The translations under genes and the position numbers were made by a program. The notes below the pieces were generated by a model. It saw only the letters and a list, made by a program, of their open reading frames with translations, made no database searches and was not told the DNA's origin. From Asterella californica (lineage: Eukaryota; Streptophyta; Marchantiopsida; Marchantiales; Aytoniaceae), in contig JAYKYS010000008.1 of NCBI GenBank assembly GCA_036924285.1, positions 20,011,001 to 20,075,000 of the forward strand: a stretch of 64,000 nt of DNA, written 5' to 3'. Shown here piece by piece: positions 24,808 to 34,368 of this stretch; positions within the stretch are counted from its first letter, which is position 1, and each line of letters starts with the position of its first letter.

Positions 24808-25738
24808 AGTATCACCGAGTGGGGCTTATCGAAGTTGTTCCTGCAAGCGAAGTCCCAGTCCATTGTTCTCACGCACAGCAGCTTCTTTACACAAGTGTTA
24901 CTACTGACGATCAAGTCAGGGGGAAGGATAAACAAAGGTAACTGTACAGTGACAGGCGCTCGCAACTGCTGTCAGAATTATACGTCGCGTGCCACTTGCT
25001 TCCAAAACGACGTTCACATGGATAATACAGAGGACATGGCAAGAATATAACAATCTGAGTGTGAAAGGCGGCCCTCCTCTTTGGAGACGAAACAGCTTAT
25101 AGGAACCGTTACTACAATATATTATGGAATCAGATCTTCTTGGTCTATTGTCAACCAACTGGCTTGACGCACGTAGAGCTCATGCTGTACTTCACGTGGG
25201 TACATGCATTTCTTCACGACGAAGAGAAGACACTGAAGACCAGAATCTTTGTCTACCGGTATGTAGAAAATGTCAAGGCTGACGACAAAAAGCATTTCCT
25301 CTTGGAACTGATACTCTTGGAATGTTCAATGTAAGATAATTACCGTCACTGTTTCAGTATTGTGCTGCTCTCATGAACTTAAAATTACTCATTCTGTTTG
25401 ACTTTCTTCCACCTTTGGCCCATGCAACATCATCTTACGCGTATCGCTTGCAAAGAACTGCCTACTTCGCAGCTCAAATATTGCGATGGGAACTTACTAC
25501 CAAAACAACAACATAGCATCTTTGCTCGGGAATCGAGCAGCCTCATTAGGACAGAAGAAAGAGTCACGCCAAAACCTCTTTCAAGTCGCACCGTTAAATT
25601 GAGGCCCTCCTTTCTTCACTGGAATTTGGAACTGAAGCGGATTGCCACCTTACATCTGCGTTCTTCTCACACATTAGTTTCGGAGCTGCTACGTGGGCTT
25701 CATTCAACTGACGTGCCTTCCAGCTCTTACTTCCACTT
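24808..25738. other. 3' flank of KDSR gene
   Basis: Probably includes the 3' UTR of the KDSR gene. Short open frames at 24835-25334 and 25398-25763 have no recognisable content; the last runs into the copia LTR. Confidence 0.4.
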
Positions 25739-26002
25739 TGTTAGAATACTGTACGCAGTGTGAATACCCCTCTTAGCAGTAAGCAGTTCAGGCTTTTAGG
25801 ATGGTGACCTTTCGTAAGGTCACCAAGGCCAAGACCCCAAGGTATATTATTCTGGCTGGAGGCCATTGTACATTATTGAGTATCTACTTACTTGGTTTTG
25901 CCTACACTCTATTGAGGAGCTCTCCCCACACTCTCACACTGTCCTTATGCCGTGACTTAGAGTTTTACCTTAGTCTATTCTATTAGCAGTCCATTTCCAA
26001 CA
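25739..26002 (+). repeat. 5' LTR of the young copia element
   Basis: 264 bp, TG...CA ends, identical by eye to 31911-32174. It contains a perfect 9-bp hairpin at 25803-25824 (GGTGACCTT, loop TCGT, AAGGTCACC) and a TATA-like TATATTAT at 25843-25850. Confidence 0.96.
25803..25850 (+). promoter_or_regulatory. LTR hairpin followed by TATA-like box
   Basis: A perfect 9-bp stem with a 4-nt loop (25803-25824) lies 18 bp before TATATTAT (25843-25850). The same arrangement recurs in the 3' LTR at 31975-32022. A TATA box here would place the transcript start near the middle of the LTR, which is usual. The hairpin could be a DNA element upstream of the promoter, or an RNA structure in the 3' end of the transcript. 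Function is inferred only from position. Confidence 0.45.
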
Positions 26003-26014
26003 TGGTATCAGAGC
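26003..26014 (+). other. Primer binding site, initiator Met tRNA
   Basis: TGGTATCAGAGC immediately after the LTR, the canonical plant copia primer site. Confidence 0.95.
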
Positions 26015-26186
26015 TTTGCATTGTTGATGCACTAGCACAATAGCATAGGCACTAGGTAGGCCTTCGGCCCTTAGGTGAGAGCAGTTGGAGGACGCTTCAG
26101 CTGCTGCGAGAAGGACGCTTCACGCACCCATATTCTGTACCTTCGCTAACAGAATTTCACCGTTCCAGCGATCAATCTGATACAGA

Positions 26187-29100
26187 ATGTCTGCCCCCTT
26201 TGACACCAAAGGCTGGGCCAAGTTCGACGGCACATACTTCACGCTGTGGAAGCACAAGACAACCTTGCGGCTCAGGGCCCATGGTGTTCTTGACATCGTG
26301 GAAGGGAACGTGCAGAGACCACGTGCCACGACGCCCGGAGGTACTGCGGTACCCATCCCTCCCCCTGCTACCGGACCCGGTAGCATCGCAGATTGGGATC
26401 AGCGTGACGTTAACGCACTCGCAGCGATCAACGAATGTTGCGAGAACAGCGTGGCAGGACATCTAATGTCCTGCGCCACATCGAACGATGCATGGTCCAC
26501 CTTGACCAGACACTTTGCAGGTCAAGACATGGTGACCAAGATGCACTTGAGAGAGAAGTTGCGGGTTTTAAAGATGAAACCCAACGAGACTGTTACCCAA
26601 CATGTCAACAACTTCAAGTCTCTCATCCAGCAGATGACTTCAGCTGGATTGATAATTGCCAACGAGGAGCAAGTCCTCGCGTTGATGGGCAGCATGCCCA
26701 ACAACTACCATCTATTTTTGCAGGCGATGAGAACGAACCCAAATCTCTCGCTACAGGACCTCATCACCTTCCTCATCCAGGAGGAAACGATCGGTCGCAA
26801 ATTATCGATGGAACCATCCACTGCCTTGTTTGCAGGACGCCGGCAAGGAGGACGCAATGGCAACAACCGGCGCAACAATGGCAACAACCGACAAGGTGGC
26901 AACCAGCCACCAAAGAGACCGCCAGATCCTAACGAGAAATGTTTTCAGTGCAACAAGCCCGGGCACCGCATCGCCGAGTGTCCGGACAAACCCAGCAGCA
27001 GTAATGACAACTCGACTGCTGGTAACAAAAACAAGAACAAGAATCGCCGTTCCCAAAACAACAACGGCAACACTCGTCGGGTTCTGGTGGCGCAATGTTC
27101 GTCTGCAATCGTGCAGACAGCTGATCCCAACTGGTATGTGGACACGGGTGCCACACACCACATGGCGCATAATCGACGACAATTCGTCGAATACTCACCC
27201 GTCTCTTCTGAGAACACCGAGAACGATGCAATTCTACTCGGTGACAACACCACCATCCACGTTGCTGGTTCCGGCATGGTGGAAGTGCGCCTGCTCAACG
27301 GCGAGCATGTGTACATACGTGACGTTCTTCACGTACCCGCCTTGCAAAAGAATTTATTCTCAGCTCGGCAATTTGATGCCAATGGCGGTTGGTGCCTAAT
27401 CGGCAACGGATTCTGTCATCTTGAAGACAGATTCGGTCAAGTGCTAGCTCCCTGTCCCACTGTGGACGATCTCTACATGCTCGGAAATTCAATTTTGGTC
27501 GCTGACCAAACCGCGCTTATAGCTACAGCTGGTAGGACTTCAGTAATCCACACACTACCTCCCAGCCAGCGATCAGGACCGCGCTTGCGAGCTAGACCAC
27601 AATCTAATCAGCGGACTAGCATCTCACTATACAACCGCAACATGCGCAGGATCCGCTTCCCACGGTCCAGGCCCAGCCCCGCCTCACAGATTGCGCACAC
27701 CCAAGCTGAAATTCAGCCAAGTCACTCACGGAATTTTCAAATCCCTAATTCTGAGCACTCTCTCACTAGAGAAGTCCCAATCACTCCACCAAATTCGGAG
27801 TTGTCCCACTTGGAAAATGAAGGCCCAAATTCAGTCCGCGCGGGGTCTACCCCCCTCACCACCACACCCCTTGGGCAATTTCCTGTTAGGACTCCACCTC
27901 TTGGTGCTCCACCTCCTCCACGCATGACCACAGGCCGCACACGGATCGAGTCGTTTCCCTCTACACGGATCGACTCAGCTGGCACACCTCTAGGAAGCCT
28001 CGCACCCCTAAGCCAAATCATTACTGCAGCGGCCACGCACCCCTTGAGTGCATACACGGATCCCGCAGCCAGTGGGGACTTTCACGCGCCCCCTCATCGC
28101 ACACCCATCTCCGGAGACCCTCACGACGCCCCTCCACGCGCGCCGTTCCAGGATGGGGATGGGGACCCCATCCGGATAGGAATGGGATCCCCATCCGCGC
28201 CGCATGCATTGCGCATGCGGCGCGGGGGCAATCCCCCCCGCAATGAGGATCGGGATGGGGATGCGATCCCCATCCAGATGGGGCCATCCCCATCTAGGCG
28301 TACGTCCCCGCGCAGCGGGGACGCACGCACCATATCCCCGCGGTGGCGGGGATATGATGGCACCCCCGCATCGGGGGTGCTGCCCCCGCATCCCCGCAAT
28401 GGGGATGCGTGCCCCCTATCCCCGCCGCCGCGGGGATATGGGAGCAGGGATGCGCATCCCCACATCGGGGAGCGCACATCCCCGCGCGGGGGAGCCGGCC
28501 CCTTACCGCGCGGGGCCGGCAATCTAACCCCCGCGGACTGCCCCGAAGGCAGTCCGCCAGGGGACCAAGGGGACGGTCCCTCTCACAGGGACGTAGTCCC
28601 CCGGACTGGGACGCAGGGACTTCTTGGCCCTGGTCCTTATAATCTTCCTCCGGTTTCCCTCCTCCATCTCGATCCAGCTCTGAATTTTCCCGACTTACAC
28701 CCTGCAAATTCCGAGTTCTTCAGATCACGATCTCCTCCGCGCCTACTAGACGGCATCCAGGGTTTCACATCTGGCAGTCGGACTCCTCCACCGACGCCAC
28801 CTAGACCCTGTGCCCTCGTTACTACGACGGGCGATCTCTCTACCTTGTGGCATCAGCGACTCGGCCATATCAACCATCATCGAGTTCATGAACTGAGCCA
28901 CCGCAGGTACGTTACCGGCCTCCCTTCCTTCCCGCTCTCTGAGGATATTTGTCCAGCTTGTGCACACGGCAAGCATGCACGCACTAAATTCCCACGTGCC
29001 AGCTCCACTCGATCTACTCGTCCTCTGGCACTGGTCCATTCTGATATTAGTGGTCGCATCTCCCCTTGCACCTTTTCTGGCTATGAGTATTTCATCACCT

Positions 29101-31874
29101 TTATTGATGATTACTCGCGCTACACTGTCACTCGTCTTCTCTACTATAAGAGTGACTGTTTTGCTGCTTTCCGGGACTATCTAGCATTTGCTGAGCGCGC
29201 CACTGGCCAATCTCTCGTCACTTTGCGATCTGACAATGGCGGGGAATATCGTTCAGCTGCTTTTGACGCTTTCTGTCGCGAGCGTGGCATCCAGCGTCAA
29301 TTCACAGTCCCTTACTCTCCTCAGCAGAATGGCGTTGCTGAACGTAAGAACCGCAGCTTGCTTGATGCTGTCCGTTCCATGCTTTACACTTCCACGCTCA
29401 TCAAGCCCTTCTGGGGTGAAGCAATCACCTGCGCCACCTTCCTCCAGAACCGGTGTCCGTCTAAGGCTATCCCGTCTATGACCACACCTTATGAACTCTG
29501 GCACTCCTATGCCTCCACAACACCTCGTCGACCCGATCTCTCCTTTCTGCGCGTCTTTGGCTGCCGCGCTTTTTCCCAGGTCCCCGAGGTTGAGCGCACA
29601 AAGCTCGATGATCGCTCTCACGAGTGTATCTTCCTAGGCTATAGCGGCCAGAGTAAGGGTTACCGTCTCCAAAGAAAATCTGACGGTCATACCTTCACTT
29701 CTCGTGATGTTATCTTCGATGAGTCTTCTCCGACTCTCCCTCCCACATCCACCCCCTCTGCTGATCTCCCACTCACTCAAGCATCTCCTGAGACCAACGT
29801 CCATTTTTATCATACTGTGCCCGCTCCTTCAGCTGGCCCAGCTCATTTCTCGTCGGTCTCTCCCGGTTTCTCTTCAGTGGGAGTTCCTCTGCCATCTCCT
29901 GCCCATCCAGCTCCAACCCCATCCACTGGTCTTGGATCTGGAGGAGGAGTCCCTAGCAGTCATGGCCTTGGCGGAGGAGTCACCAGCAGTACACAGTCCA
30001 GTGGGAGCAGTCGTCCTCCACGTTCTCACTCTTCAAGCACTCACTCTCCCCCTGCAGAGAACTTGAGCCCGCGCCATCCTTACCTTCGGCGCACATCACC
30101 ACGCTCACCACGAGTTTCCAGCTCCACCCACAGCGAGTCCTCTCTTCCTCCATTGGATTTCCCAGCACCGCCTCCATTGAGACGATCAGCTCGTCATTCA
30201 GTTCCTCCACAGCGGAACCCAGATGAAGGCTACGACCCTTCATCGCTGATCCCGAAGTCTCGGAAGACCACCAAGCGGGCATTGATGGTAACTCTTAAAC
30301 CAGTGCCAATGGAACCTGTTTCTTACACAGAAGCAGTATCTTCCCCTGATGCCGATCAGTGGAGAAGAGCAATAGAGGAGGAGCTTGATTCCCACGAATC
30401 CAACGGCACCTGGAAGCTCACCGATTTGCCACAAGGACGCCGACCGATAACATGTAAGTGGACCTTTAAGTTAAAACTTAATACCGATGGGTCCATTGCC
30501 CGTTATAAGGCGAGACTAGTGGCTCGTGGTTTCACCCAGATCTACGGGTTGGACTACACAGAAACCTTTTCCCCTGTAGTCCGCATTCAGTCTATACGGC
30601 TTATCCTTGCCATCTCAGCGCAGTATAATCTACATGTACATCAAATGGATGTTAAAACTGCATTTCTGAATGGAACACTTAACGAGGAAATATACATGAG
30701 TGTTCCGGAAGGCGTGACTACAGCAAGGCGCAGTCAAGTATGCAGATTGCTCAAGACTCTCTACGGTCTTAAGCAATCATCAAGAGAATGGTACTTGATC
30801 ATCGACAACTTCTTGCTTTCTCTTGGATTTGCTAAGTCCGGTGCAGACGGAAACGTTTACTACTTGCACCAGAAACAGCATTTCGTCATCCTTGCCCTCT
30901 ACGTAGATGACACTGTGATTGCCAGCAGCAGTGAGGCTCTACTGTCTCACGTAAAAGGAAAATTGAGCTCACGGTTCAGCATGACTGACATCGGTCCAGT
31001 CCATCATTGCCTTAGCATTGAGATTAATCGTGATCCATCTTCTGGCACTATCAGACTTAGTCAAACTTTGTATTTGACACAGAAACTATTTCAGTTTGGC
31101 TTACAGGACTGCAAACCTGTAAGCACTCCTCTAGTTACAGGTGAGAAACTATCTTCGGATGACTCTCCTGTCACTGAGGATGAAAAGAAGCTATGTAATA
31201 GTTATCCTTACCAGAGTGCAGCCGGCTCTATTAATTGGACTGCAGTATGTACTCGTCCTGATTTGTCTTATCCCATTAGTGTACTCTCCCAGTTCATGAG
31301 TAGCCCTGGACCTAAGCACATTGCCGCTATGAAGCGGGTTTTCCGTTACATCAAGGGAACTCTAAATTTGTACCTTGAGTATGCTCACTCACCCCAGCCC
31401 TACTCTCTGTTCGGTTACACCGATGCTGATTGGGGAGGACATGCGGAGACAAGACGATCCACATCAGGACATTGCTTCATCTACTCTGGAGGAGCCATCA
31501 GTTGGTCCTCCAAGAGACAGAAATCAGTAGCCTTGTCAAGTACAGAGGCAGAATATGTAGCTCTTAGCACGAGCTGCTCAGAGACAATCTGGTTACGTCA
31601 GCTCCTGACCGACATCGGATTGCATGACAAGGAGCCGACCGTTACATATTGTGACAACCAAAGTGCTATGGCCCTTGTCGACACCAGCAAGTTCCACGAC
31701 CGTACGAAGCACATCGACATCCGATATCACTTCATCAAAGATCACGTCGCTGGAAAAGTTATAGAAGTTAGATATTGTCCTACTGAGGACATGGTTGCAG
31801 ATATTCTGACAAAGAGCTTACCAGCTCCCAAGTTGGATTATGTACTACCGAAGCTAGGAATGTTTTCTAGCTAA
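26187..31874 (+). CDS. Ty1/copia Gag-Pol polyprotein, 1895 aa, intact
   Basis: Domains in order: Gag core (1-240); CCHC knuckle CFQCNKPGHRIAEC near 252; protease YVDTGATHHM with Asp319; a Pro/Arg/Gly-rich linker of about 450 residues (430-880). Then come GAG-pre-integrase LWHQRLGHINHH near 887 with CPAC; the integrase core with Asp near 953 (HSDISG), Asp near 1014 (RSDNGGEY) and Glu near 1051 (GVAERKNRS). RT follows from about 1407 with YVDDTVIASS near 1571, then RNase H YTDADWGG near 1743 and LSSTEAEY. The start ATG lies 172 nt after the primer site. All catalytic residues are present and there is no stop. Copia polyproteins are usually about 1300-1500 aa. The excess is in the linker, which is encoded partly by the hairpin array at 28151-28600. 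It makes virus-like particles and performs reverse transcription and integration. Confidence 0.96.
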   Translation: MSAPFDTKGWAKFDGTYFTLWKHKTTLRLRAHGVLDIVEGNVQRPRATTPGGTAVPIPPPATGPGSIADWDQRDVNALAAINECCENSVAGHLMSCATSNDAWSTLTRHFAGQDMVTKMHLREKLRVLKMKPNETVTQHVNNFKSLIQQMTSAGLIIANEEQVLALMGSMPNNYHLFLQAMRTNPNLSLQDLITFLIQEETIGRKLSMEPSTALFAGRRQGGRNGNNRRNNGNNRQGGNQPPKRPPDPNEKCFQCNKPGHRIAECPDKPSSSNDNSTAGNKNKNKNRRSQNNNGNTRRVLVAQCSSAIVQTADPNWYVDTGATHHMAHNRRQFVEYSPVSSENTENDAILLGDNTTIHVAGSGMVEVRLLNGEHVYIRDVLHVPALQKNLFSARQFDANGGWCLIGNGFCHLEDRFGQVLAPCPTVDDLYMLGNSILVADQTALIATAGRTSVIHTLPPSQRSGPRLRARPQSNQRTSISLYNRNMRRIRFPRSRPSPASQIAHTQAEIQPSHSRNFQIPNSEHSLTREVPITPPNSELSHLENEGPNSVRAGSTPLTTTPLGQFPVRTPPLGAPPPPRMTTGRTRIESFPSTRIDSAGTPLGSLAPLSQIITAAATHPLSAYTDPAASGDFHAPPHRTPISGDPHDAPPRAPFQDGDGDPIRIGMGSPSAPHALRMRRGGNPPRNEDRDGDAIPIQMGPSPSRRTSPRSGDARTISPRWRGYDGTPASGVLPPHPRNGDACPLSPPPRGYGSRDAHPHIGERTSPRGGAGPLPRGAGNLTPADCPEGSPPGDQGDGPSHRDVVPRTGTQGLLGPGPYNLPPVSLLHLDPALNFPDLHPANSEFFRSRSPPRLLDGIQGFTSGSRTPPPTPPRPCALVTTTGDLSTLWHQRLGHINHHRVHELSHRRYVTGLPSFPLSEDICPACAHGKHARTKFPRASSTRSTRPLALVHSDISGRISPCTFSGYEYFITFIDDYSRYTVTRLLYYKSDCFAAFRDYLAFAERATGQSLVTLRSDNGGEYRSAAFDAFCRERGIQRQFTVPYSPQQNGVAERKNRSLLDAVRSMLYTSTLIKPFWGEAITCATFLQNRCPSKAIPSMTTPYELWHSYASTTPRRPDLSFLRVFGCRAFSQVPEVERTKLDDRSHECIFLGYSGQSKGYRLQRKSDGHTFTSRDVIFDESSPTLPPTSTPSADLPLTQASPETNVHFYHTVPAPSAGPAHFSSVSPGFSSVGVPLPSPAHPAPTPSTGLGSGGGVPSSHGLGGGVTSSTQSSGSSRPPRSHSSSTHSPPAENLSPRHPYLRRTSPRSPRVSSSTHSESSLPPLDFPAPPPLRRSARHSVPPQRNPDEGYDPSSLIPKSRKTTKRALMVTLKPVPMEPVSYTEAVSSPDADQWRRAIEEELDSHESNGTWKLTDLPQGRRPITCKWTFKLKLNTDGSIARYKARLVARGFTQIYGLDYTETFSPVVRIQSIRLILAISAQYNLHVHQMDVKTAFLNGTLNEEIYMSVPEGVTTARRSQVCRLLKTLYGLKQSSREWYLIIDNFLLSLGFAKSGADGNVYYLHQKQHFVILALYVDDTVIASSSEALLSHVKGKLSSRFSMTDIGPVHHCLSIEINRDPSSGTIRLSQTLYLTQKLFQFGLQDCKPVSTPLVTGEKLSSDDSPVTEDEKKLCNSYPYQSAAGSINWTAVCTRPDLSYPISVLSQFMSSPGPKHIAAMKRVFRYIKGTLNLYLEYAHSPQPYSLFGYTDADWGGHAETRRSTSGHCFIYSGGAISWSSKRQKSVALSSTEAEYVALSTSCSETIWLRQLLTDIGLHDKEPTVTYCDNQSAMALVDTSKFHDRTKHIDIRYHFIKDHVAGKVIEVRYCPTEDMVADILTKSLPAPKLDYVLPKLGMFSS
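28151..28600. repeat. Array of about 15 consecutive short hairpins inside the copia ORF
   Basis: Perfect stems follow one another with almost no gaps. Listed as left arm / right arm, they are: 28157-64/28166-73, 28197-207/28213-23 (11 bp), 28253-62/28266-75 (10 bp), 28276-83/28288-95, 28303-11/28315-23, 28331-41/28346-56 (11 bp), 28360-68/28372-80, 28387-95/28401-09, 28417-25/28430-38, 28447-53/28454-60, 28480-85/28486-91, 28494-502/28512-20 and 28533-42/28548-57 (10 bp). Shorter ones lie at 28570-80 and 28588-600. Stem sequences differ from each other but share a CCCC/GGGG core, often in ATCCCC...GGGGAT form. Loops are mostly 0-5 nt. The segment is much more GC-rich than the rest of the element and lies between the protease and integrase coding parts. 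Confidence 0.95.
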
Positions 31875-31900
31875 GTAATATTTTTTATCCGAACTGTTAC

Positions 31901-31910
31901 TGAGTGGGAG
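31901..31910 (+). other. Polypurine tract of copia element
   Basis: TGAGTGGGAG directly before the 3' LTR; primes plus-strand DNA synthesis in LTR elements. Confidence 0.75.
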
Positions 31911-32174
31911 TGTTAGAATACTGTACGCAGTGTGAATACCCCTCTTAGCAGTAAGCAGTTCAGGCTTTTAGGATGGTGACCTTTCGTAAGGTCACCAAGG
32001 CCAAGACCCCAAGGTATATTATTCTGGCTGGAGGCCATTGTACATTATTGAGTATCTACTTACTTGGTTTTGCCTACACTCTATTGAGGAGCTCTCCCCA
32101 CACTCTCACACTGTCCTTATGCCGTGACTTAGAGTTTTACCTTAGTCTATTCTATTAGCAGTCCATTTCCAACA
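31911..32174 (+). repeat. 3' LTR of the young copia element
   Basis: 264 bp, identical by eye to the 5' LTR; followed by the CACTT target copy at 32175-32179. Confidence 0.96.
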
Positions 32175-33976
32175 CACTTCCCTTTAATGACAGTGAACTG
32201 ATCTCCAGGGGACTACTGTTCGAATTCGACTCACCAAGTGGTGGCTAAGTACAGTTCCAATGAACGATCCTAAAGTTGGTTCGTGTTTCTCAAGGGTCCA
32301 ATGAACGATCCTTGGAAACTTCGTAATCTATTTTAATGTTTCCTTGGAAACCTCCTAATCTATTCTGAAGTTGGTTCATGTTTCTCAAGAACAGAATGGC
32401 CTATAACTATGAGCACTAAAACTATGAATGGGAAGCACATGAGCATATAGATGGAGGCGATGATATCACGTGTGGTCAGGAGTTAACGGCTCTGCATGAT
32501 GCGAAGTAGTTCACGTTGAGTAATCAGCACTAACAACTGGACAGTGGCAGAATCTAATCCACTCGAGACTCGAGAACCTTAACTAGTTCATGTTTTCACA
32601 CTTGTGCTTTGTTCCATGTTGAAGTGTTGATTCATTGCAGTATTAAGTCCCTAAGTGAACACTACTTTTCATGTTCTTTCGGTACGCGTTACAGTGACAA
32701 GTGGAGTCTGTCAGTGCACGCAGTTGGTATGCCGTACACTTGGATGCAGCAAACTGAGCCCACAGAGGAGCTGTATAGCATACTTCAGTGATAATCCACT
32801 TTGCGCAATCATCGTGCGCGATTTGAAAAGGTATATACATTCACATATGGCACATATGAACAGTTTTCGCAGTTATCACATCACGCATAAAGAGCCTGAC
32901 ATTCAGCTTTTTCGCGCGAACTTACAGAAAGTGCAGGACTGCGAAAAAACTCATTAGATGAATCCATCAAGATCAGTAGCTGGCAACCCCTCCCGCATGA
33001 AGCCGCGCTGGCGTGGGGTTCCCGGATGGAGCCTGGAGGCCGCATGCAGTGCTCGGAGAGTTTCGGTATTCAGTGTTGTGACTTCAGTATATTTCTGGTC
33101 AGGCTCTGTAATATCCCGTTCGGTCTGCTTTGAATCTATTCACACACGAGAGTTTAGGAATAAAATGATGCTACAGTACATACTTTCTCCTATTTCTACT
33201 CGTTGGGAGTATAAACCGTGTAGTGTGATAATCTTGTTCTCATAAAAGCACTTTAGTTTTGTTTATACCAAAATGGCGAATGATTACCGACATATTTAGC
33301 GCGTGTCAAAGCTAAATCATAAGATTCTATAACGTCCAGAAGGAAAAGTTATGTATTTTATCGAACGAGATCTTAGTATAGAGTTGTGGATAGCTTATGG
33401 TAGTATATGTGTTGATTTTTAATTTTTAATTTAAAAAAATTTGAAATCAATTCTTTGAGTTTAAACTTCTTTACAAACGGAACTCATGGCAGAATCGGAT
33501 GAAAGGTCAATAAGAAACACTTGCGGCCTCTTGGCTGAACAAGCACCCCAATGGTTTGAACGTTGGTGGTTGCGGGGTCCTCTAAAATTCTTGCTGACTG
33601 TTGGCTGCATGTCTTCGAAAGTAAGCTGGGGCAGAGTGCGGTTACCATAATTTCTGGTTGGCCGTTGTCGTGTTATGACACGGCTCACATATGAATTTAG
33701 CATAGAACTTGTATTGTGTTACTTTTTACGTCTCTTTCATGTAACTCACTAACAGCATATTAGGTGTCACATTCATGGTCATCTAGAATATGAGATCGCA
33801 CGATAATGAGAAGTGCCAGCTCAGTGATCAGTGGACATTCATGTGAGTGGCTCTTGTTGTCAAATCTGGGTATAAGATAGAGGGTCAAAGATTCATGAGA
33901 CATTCTTCTTTAGATGGTGTTTCGTGAGTGTGTCTTATGTCTTACGTGACGGGTGAAGAGTTACAAAAGTTATATT
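32175..33976. other. Gene-free spacer
   Basis: Short open frames only, without family resemblance. The stretch around 33420-33460 is a simple AT-rich tract. Confidence 0.4.
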
Positions 33977-34207
33977 GTGGATGGAGGACTGATCCTAGTT
34001 CTGGATTTTTCATTTTTGAATCCGTTTCATATCAAGCTTCACTACATCCATCGCGATCATTTTTTACAGTGGTTCGTTGCCTACTTTGGTGATGAGTTCA
34101 TGAGAAAGGTGATGAATTTACCTACTCTGGTGATTGCTCATCGTCACATACGGGGAGAATTGAGACCTGATTGTGTACATCTTACTTTGACGGGTGAATG
34201 GACATGA
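33977..34207 (+). pseudogene. Small-protein module 1, ORF A (76 codons), start codon lost
   Basis: The frame reads VDGGL, NPFHIKLHYIHRDHF, then FGDEFMRKVM. It aligns with ORF A of module 2 (48744-48959) over most of its length. Shared features are D-x-GL, F-x-F-x-NPF-x-IKL, R-x-HF and FG-x-x-F-x-x-x-VM. Where module 2 has ATG, this copy has GTG (33977), so the start appears to be lost. Its TGA overlaps the ATG of ORF B in the form ATGA. I do not recognise the family. It lies in decayed repeat DNA, about 7 kb before a gypsy gag fragment on the same strand. Confidence 0.5.
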
Positions 34208-34368
34208 ACTTTCTAGTCAACTTTCCTTTCTACGTCCAGATTGATGTCTGGTGTCATTGCCGACGAAAGATCAGCCATCGCACGTGGATCACGAGGAACT
34301 TTGGTGAGGAGTACTATAATCAAGTGATGGCATCCTCATTCTGTTTTGTAGTATCTTTGATTTTTTGA
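34204..34368 (+). CDS. Small-protein module 1, ORF B (54 aa)
   Basis: ATG at 34204 overlaps the stop of ORF A (ATGA). The protein carries RNFGEEYYNQVM and FVVSLI and aligns with ORF B of module 2 (RNFGEEYYREIM, FVVPMI). An identical RNFGEEYY octapeptide in two separate places argues for real common descent. The FG-x-x-(F/Y)-x-x-x-(V/I)M signature also occurs in ORF A, so A and B look like diverged copies of one domain. Function unknown. Confidence 0.5.
   Translation: MNFLVNFPFYVQIDVWCHCRRKISHRTWITRNFGEEYYNQVMASSFCFVVSLIF

Larger units (their letters stand above)
25739..32174 (+). mobile_element. Complete, apparently young Ty1/copia retrotransposon (6436 bp)
   Basis: The two 264-bp LTRs (25739-26002 and 31911-32174) read as identical to each other by eye. 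They start TGTTAGAATACTG and end CCATTTCCAACA. The element is flanked by the 5-bp direct repeat CACTT (25734-25738 and 32175-32179). A perfect initiator-Met primer site follows the 5' LTR, and a purine tract precedes the 3' LTR. One 1895-codon ORF, without stops, encodes Gag, protease, integrase, RT and RNase H in copia order. Identical LTRs, an intact target duplication and an intact ORF all point to a recent insertion that may still be active. It lies 0.9 kb downstream of the KDSR gene, in the same direction. Confidence 0.96.

Noticed and set aside
26435..30282. Many open frames on both strands inside the copia element
   Set aside because: They shadow the 1895-codon polyprotein; the GC-rich hairpin region leaves all frames open.
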